Part shown: positions 60,548 through 64,000 of the stretch, piece after piece
How the letters are laid out: each line of letters begins with the position of its first letter
How positions within the stretch are numbered: position 1 is the first letter of the stretch
NCBI RefSeq assembly: GCF_018263855.1
Contig: NZ_CP073318.1
Coordinates: 8,246,001-8,310,000 of the forward strand
DNA length: 64,000 bases
Direction of reading: 5' to 3'
From: Kutzneria sp. CA-103260
GTDB lineage: Bacteria; Actinomycetota; Actinomycetes; Mycobacteriales; Pseudonocardiaceae
Position numbers and translations under genes: made by a program
Notes under the pieces: model-generated
What the model was told of the DNA's origin: nothing
Seen by the model: the letters and a program-made list of their open reading frames with translations, nothing else
Databases searched by the model: none

Positions 60548-60934
60548 TCAGCTGACTGGTTGCGGTACGGCGGCTGCGGCGGCGTCGTAGGCGGCGCGGG
60601 AGCGCTTGATCTCGTCGAAGTTGGCCGCGGTCCAGTTGTTCAGCGCGATCAGGTAGCCGCTGATGCTCTCGCCCAGCGGCGTCAGCGCGTACTCCACGCT
60701 CGGCGGCGTGGTCGGGTAGACCTTGCGGCTGATCAGGCCGTCCCGCTCCAGGCTGCGCAGGTTCTGGGTGAGCACCTTGGGCGTGATGCCGGCCACCTCG
60801 CGCCGCAGCTCGCCGAACCGGTGCGGCCGCTGGGCCAACTTGCCGATCATCAGCGCGGTCCACTTGTTGGCCACCAGGTCCAGCACGTCCCGGCACGGAC
60901 AGGCGAGAAGATACGGGTCCCAGGCGGTATCCAT
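60548..60934 (-). CDS. HxlR-family winged-helix repressor
   Basis: 128 residues. CPCRDVLDLVANKWTALMIGKLAQ opens the HxlR winged helix, with RFGELRREVAGITPKVLTQNLRSLERDGLI as the recognition region. Two cysteines (LACPCRD) lie at the position of redox-sensing Cys in YodB-type members, so a response to quinones or electrophiles is possible. It is divergent from an NADPH:quinone oxidoreductase gene and probably represses it and itself through the dyad at 60938-60964. Confidence 0.93.
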   Translation of the reverse strand: MDTAWDPYLLACPCRDVLDLVANKWTALMIGKLAQRPHRFGELRREVAGITPKVLTQNLRSLERDGLISRKVYPTTPPSVEYALTPLGESISGYLIALNNWTAANFDEIKRSRAAYDAAAAAVPQPVS

Positions 60935-60937
60935 CAG

Positions 60938-60964
60938 GTACCTACTTTACAAATTAGTGCGTAC
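60938..60964. promoter_or_regulatory. Likely HxlR operator
   Basis: GTAC-N2-ACT-N9-AGT-N2-GTAC is a perfect 27-bp dyad four bp upstream of the HxlR ATG and about 65 bp upstream of the quinone oxidoreductase ATG. It fits the size of HxlR dimer sites and would block both genes. Confidence 0.7.
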
Positions 60965-61030
60965 TAGCGGATGTGTACCAGCTCCCACAGGATGACTGAG
61001 CAAGCATTCGAAGGGAAGGGACAGATCGAG

Positions 61031-61969
61031 ATGCGAGTCGTGCGCCAGACCAAGCTGGGCGGCCCCGAGGTGCTGGAAGTGGTCGACGTGGAGCGGCCGG
61101 AGCCGGGACCGACAGAGATCCTGGTCCGGGTGCACGCGGCCGGCGTGAACCCGGTGGACTGGAAGACCCGCGAGCACGGCGTGTTCCTGGGGCAGCCGCC
61201 GTTCGTGCTGGGCTGGGACGTCTCCGGCACGGTCGAGCAGGTCGGCTTCGGGGTCAGCTGGCTTCAGCCGGGCGACGAGGTGCTGGGCATGCCGGCGTTC
61301 CCCAAGGAGGTCGGCGGCTACGGCGAGTTCGTCGTCGCCCCGTCGCGGCAGTTCGTGCGCAAGCCGGCCGGCCTGAGCCACTTCGAGGCCGCGGCGCTGC
61401 CGCTGGCCGGCCTGACCGCCTGGCAGGCCCTGATCGACGACGCCGACGTGCAGCCCGGCCAGAAGGTGCTGGTGCACGCCGCGGCCGGCGGCGTTGGCCA
61501 CCTGGCAGTGCAGATCGCCAAGGCTCACGGCGCCTACGTCTACGGCACCGCCCGCACGGTGAAGCACGACTTCCTGCGGGGCATCGGCGTGGACGAGCCG
61601 ATCGACTACACCACCGCCGACTTCACCGAGGTCGCCAAGGACGTCGACGTGGTCTTCGACCTGATCGGCGGCGACAACGCGCTGCGGTCGGTGGACGTGC
61701 TCAAGCCCGGCGGCACGGTGTTCGCGGTGCCCGGCGGCGTCGACGACGCGCTCGCGGCCAAGGCCCGGCAGCGCGGGGTGCGCGCCACCGGCATCCTCGT
61801 CGAGCCCGACCAGCGCGGCCTGCTGGCCCTGCTGGAGCTGATCGACGCCGGCCGCCTGACCGTGCGCGTCGACCAGGTGCTGCCGCTGGCCGAGGCCGGC
61901 AAGGCCCACGAGATCGGCGCGGCCAACCAGCTGACCGGCAAGCTCGTGCTGGACGTGGCCGGCAGCTAG
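61031..61969 (+). CDS. NADP-dependent quinone oxidoreductase (MDR family)
   Basis: 312 residues. A GroES-like domain (EILVRVHAAGVNPVDWKTRE) and a Rossmann domain with VLVHAAAGGVGHLAVQIAKA indicate the zinc-independent quinone reductase branch. It is a different gene from 55061-56023 and only distantly similar. ATG 61031 follows GGGAAGGGACAG. Control by the divergent HxlR regulator would make it part of a quinone or electrophile response. Its 3' end touches the convergent MarR gene. Confidence 0.92.
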   Translation: MRVVRQTKLGGPEVLEVVDVERPEPGPTEILVRVHAAGVNPVDWKTREHGVFLGQPPFVLGWDVSGTVEQVGFGVSWLQPGDEVLGMPAFPKEVGGYGEFVVAPSRQFVRKPAGLSHFEAAALPLAGLTAWQALIDDADVQPGQKVLVHAAAGGVGHLAVQIAKAHGAYVYGTARTVKHDFLRGIGVDEPIDYTTADFTEVAKDVDVVFDLIGGDNALRSVDVLKPGGTVFAVPGGVDDALAAKARQRGVRATGILVEPDQRGLLALLELIDAGRLTVRVDQVLPLAEAGKAHEIGAANQLTGKLVLDVAGS

Positions 61970-62406
61970 ACGTCCTCGGCCACCAGTTCCTCCAGCGCCG
62001 GCAGGGCGGCCGTGATCGCGGCCCGCTGCTGCTCGGTGAGCCGCTCCAATCGGTTGTGCAGCTCGTGCAGCCGATCGGAGCGGACCCCGGCCATGATCCG
62101 CTCCCCCTCGGCGGTGGCCCGCACCAGCGAGGCCCGGCCGTCCTGCGGGTCGGCCTCCCGCAGCACGAAGCCGGACTCGACCAGGGCGGCGATGATCCGG
62201 GACAGCGTGGGCGGGGCCACCCCTTCGCGAGCGGCCAGGTCGCCCAGCCGCATCGGGCCCTGGTAGGTCAGCGTGGCCAGGGCCGAGATCGAGCCCTGGC
62301 CGAGGCCGGGGGAACCGCTGCGGCGCAGGATCCGGGACAGCCTCCCGACCGCCAGGTACAGCCGCGTGGTCTCGTCGACCGTGGCCGTCGTCGTCGACAT
62401 CGCCAC
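61966..62406 (-). CDS. MarR-family regulator
   Basis: 146 residues from GTG 62406, eight bases after GAGGAG; ATG 62400 is the alternative. The winged helix is read in MRLGDLAAREGVAPPTLSRIIAALVESGFVLREADPQDGRASLV, with the Asp-x-Arg wing (DPQDGRA). It should bind DNA as a dimer and answer to a small phenolic or oxidant ligand. A small palindrome, AGGTGGCACCT (62425-62435), lies just upstream and could be its operator. No divergent target gene is present; thiG lies beyond on the same strand. Confidence 0.9.
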   Translation of the reverse strand: MAMSTTTATVDETTRLYLAVGRLSRILRRSGSPGLGQGSISALATLTYQGPMRLGDLAAREGVAPPTLSRIIAALVESGFVLREADPQDGRASLVRATAEGERIMAGVRSDRLHELHNRLERLTEQQRAAITAALPALEELVAEDV

Positions 62407-62424
62407 GACACTCACTCCTCAGGT

Positions 62425-62435
62425 AGGTGGCACCT
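62425..62435. promoter_or_regulatory. Possible MarR operator
   Basis: AGGTG-G-CACCT is a perfect short palindrome 18 bp upstream of the MarR start, inside a longer imperfect repeat CAGGT/ACCTG. Autoregulation is plausible. Confidence 0.35.
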
Positions 62436-62450
62436 GCCGTTCATGATGAC

Positions 62451-63206
62451 TCAGCGCGGCGGGCTGGACGCCTGGGCCCAGAAGCGTTGCGGAATTCTGC
62501 CGGCAAGTAGGGCCGAACGGCCGGCATCCACCGCCGCCCGCATCGCCGCCGCCATCCGCTCCGGGTCCTGGGCCCGGGTGACCGCGGTGGCCAGCAGCAC
62601 CGCCGAGCAGCCCAGCTCCATGGCCAGCGCGGCGTCCGAGGCGGTGCCGATGCCGGCGTCCAGGATCACCGGCACCGAGGCCCGGGACACGATCAGCTCG
62701 ATGTTGTGCGGGTTGCGGATGCCCAGCCCGGTGCCGATGGGCGAGCCCAGCGGCATCACGGCGGCGCAGCCGGCCTCCTCCAGCCGCAGCGCCAGCACCG
62801 GGTCGTCGTTGGTGTAGGGCAGCACCACGAAGCCGTCGTCGACCAGCTGCTGGGCGGCGTCGAGCAGTTCGACGGCGTCGGGCAGCAAGGTCCGGTCGTC
62901 GGCGACGACCTCCAGCTTCACCCAGTTGGTCTCCAGGGCCTCGCGGGCCATTCGGGCGGTGAGCACCGCCTCGGCCGCGGTCCGGCAGCCGGCGGTGTTC
63001 GGCAACGGCTCGATTCCCAGGCGGCGCAACAGGTCCAGCACGCCGGTGCCGCCGGCGGCGTCCATCCGGCGCAGCGCCACCGTGGTCAGCTCAGTGCCGG
63101 CGGCCAGCAGCGCCCGCTCCAGCACGGCCAGATTGGCCGCGCCGCCGGTGCCCATGATCAGCCGCGAGCCGAACTCGCGGTCGGCGATGACAAACGGGTC
63201 GTCCAC
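62451..63206 (-). CDS. thiG: Thiazole synthase
   Basis: 251 residues, a TIM barrel. SRLIMGTGGAANLAVLERAL is the N-terminus and LKLEVVADDRTLLPDAV is replaced here by VKLEVVADDRTLLPDAVELL, carrying the catalytic Lys. The phosphate site is read in VPVILDAGIGTASDAALAMELG. ThiG joins DXP, dehydroglycine and ThiS-thiocarboxylate into the thiazole of thiamine. It starts with a GTG one base after the thiS stop, so thiO-thiS-thiG are coupled. It matches the order in M. tuberculosis (Rv0415-Rv0417). Confidence 0.96.
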   Translation of the reverse strand: MDDPFVIADREFGSRLIMGTGGAANLAVLERALLAAGTELTTVALRRMDAAGGTGVLDLLRRLGIEPLPNTAGCRTAAEAVLTARMAREALETNWVKLEVVADDRTLLPDAVELLDAAQQLVDDGFVVLPYTNDDPVLALRLEEAGCAAVMPLGSPIGTGLGIRNPHNIELIVSRASVPVILDAGIGTASDAALAMELGCSAVLLATAVTRAQDPERMAAAMRAAVDAGRSALLAGRIPQRFWAQASSPPR

Positions 63207-63207
63207 G

Positions 63208-63408
63208 TCAGCCTCCCTGCACGGCGGTGAGCACTTCGACGCGGCCGCCGGGCGGCAGCGGTGTGTCCGGCCAGCCGGCCCGTGGCACGACCTCGCCGTC
63301 CAGCGCCACCGCGATGCCCCGGGGCGGGGCGTCGATGGCGGCCAGCGCGTCGGCGACGGTCGCCCCGTCGGCCAGCTCGCGCTCGGTTCCGTTGACCACG
63401 ACCAGCAT
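63208..63408 (-). CDS. thiS: Sulfur carrier protein ThiS
   Basis: 66 residues, a ubiquitin-like beta-grasp fold ending in Gly-Gly (TAVQGG), the site of thiocarboxylate formation. MLVVVNGTERELADGATVADALA is the N-terminus. It is directly adjacent to the thiO stop and one base from thiG. It donates sulfur to ThiG. The adenylating ThiF is not in the window. Confidence 0.95.
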   Translation of the reverse strand: MLVVVNGTERELADGATVADALAAIDAPPRGIAVALDGEVVPRAGWPDTPLPPGGRVEVLTAVQGG

Positions 63409-64000
63409 TCAGGTTCCCCCGTTCGTCACGGCGAGCAGTCGGCCTGGGTCGGCGGCGCGCGCCGGCTCCGGGGGTTCGCGTCCGGCGAGCAGGTCGACCA
63501 CCGCCTCGGCGGTGATCGGGGCGAGCAGGATGCCGTTGCGGTGGTGGCCGGTGGCGGCCAGCAGGCCCGGCTCCAGCCAGCCCAGCAGGGGCAGGTTGTC
63601 GGGGCTGCCCGGACGCAGGCCGGCGGCGCATTCCACCACCGCGAACTCGCCGATGCCCGGCAGCACCCGCTCGGCGTCGCGCAGCAGGTCCCGGACGCCG
63701 CCGACCGTCACCTCGGTGTCGAAGCCGGCTTCGTACTGGGTGGCGCCGAGCACCAGGCCGCGGCCGTCCCTCGGCACGAGGTAGACCTGCCTGCCCTCGA
63801 CCAGGGCCCGCACGGTCCGGGTCGGCGGATCGAGCGCGCCATCACGGGCCTTGAGCCGCAGCACCTCGCCCTTGACCGGCCGGACGACCTTCGCCAACCC
63901 CTCGTACAGGCCGCCGCTCCACGCCCCGGCGGCCAGCACCACCGTGTCGCAGTGCACGGTGGAACCGTTGGCCAGCAGCACTTCCCCGGCGCTGACGCTC
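63409..64000 (-). CDS. thiO: Glycine oxidase (5' end cut by window edge)
   Basis: The C-terminal 197 residues or so of a DAO-family flavoenzyme. VVLAAGAWSGGL is the FAD-contacting region, and AAGLRPGSPDNLPLLGWL, ATGHHRNGILLAPITA are the C-terminal FAD and active-site blocks of ThiO. It oxidises glycine to dehydroglycine for ThiG. The reading frame is open to the window end, so the N-terminal FAD-binding half is missing here. Its TGA abuts the thiS ATG. Confidence 0.93.
   Translation of the reverse strand, partial: SVSAGEVLLANGSTVHCDTVVLAAGAWSGGLYEGLAKVVRPVKGEVLRLKARDGALDPPTRTVRALVEGRQVYLVPRDGRGLVLGATQYEAGFDTEVTVGGVRDLLRDAERVLPGIGEFAVVECAAGLRPGSPDNLPLLGWLEPGLLAATGHHRNGILLAPITAEAVVDLLAGREPPEPARAADPGRLLAVTNGGT

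Overview
The window is high-GC actinobacterial chromosome, most likely from a filamentous member of the Pseudonocardiaceae. The reasons are strong third-position GC bias, two large AfsR/SARP regulators in tandem, a complete cvnA-D conservon, palindromic intergenic ATGAAGGGCCCCTTCC repeats, a CIRCE-controlled stand-alone groEL, and gene orders shared with Mycobacterium tuberculosis (from memory: Rv0861c-Rv0867c and Rv0414c-Rv0440). The left edge cuts the 3' end of a Crp/Fnr regulator and the right edge cuts the 5' end of thiO. I saw no tRNA, rRNA, CRISPR array, transposase or prophage.

Layout. 0-8 kb: Crp/Fnr regulator and two paralogous SARP-NB-ARC-TPR regulators. 8-14.5 kb: rpfA with a Crp-type site and a c-di-AMP (ydaO-type) riboswitch, a fused mog-moaE gene, moaC, malic enzyme, a small conserved-looking protein, and an XPB-partner protein. 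14.5-22 kb: a conservon, an orphan lipoprotein solute-binding protein and an LppU-like membrane protein. They separate the XPB-partner gene from the XPB helicase at 22.5 kb. 24-25 kb: a ribbon-helix-helix/PIN-like pair. 25-32.6 kb: a carbon-monoxide-dehydrogenase-like (form II) molybdenum hydroxylase operon, coxD-E-F-S-L-M-G. 32.7-38 kb: PspC, a diguanylate cyclase, and a probable cutC-hexosaminidase-MFS operon headed by a perfect DasR-type operator. 38-43.3 kb: a cassette of a GGIGH-repeat small protein, an ECF-like sigma factor, an unknown beta-rich protein and a TPR-CHAT protease. 43.4-54 kb: groEL, Ser/Thr kinase, cold-shock protein, moeA, psd, pssA, a CDC48-like ATPase, a LytR_C protein, DUF3263 and def. 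54-57.7 kb: an internally shortened glycosyltransferase-like gene, two oxidoreductases and a zinc-ribbon protein. 57.7-64 kb: thiamine genes (TPP riboswitch, thiC, thiD; thiO-thiS-thiG) with two small regulator/oxidoreductase units between them.

How they work together. Molybdenum-cofactor genes (mog-moaE, moaC, moeA) sit in the same window as the molybdo-hydroxylase that would use the cofactor. rpfA appears to combine cAMP and c-di-AMP control, both tied to growth and cell-wall state. The thiamine genes make both halves of thiamine: ThiC and ThiD give the pyrimidine, ThiO, ThiS and ThiG the thiazole. The most novel candidate is the GGIGH/sigma/CHAT cassette. The small protein has four GGIGH motifs, and the sigma factor N-terminus carries two similar GLTGH motifs next to a caspase-like protease. 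This suggests, but does not prove, a proteolytic switch on a sigma factor.
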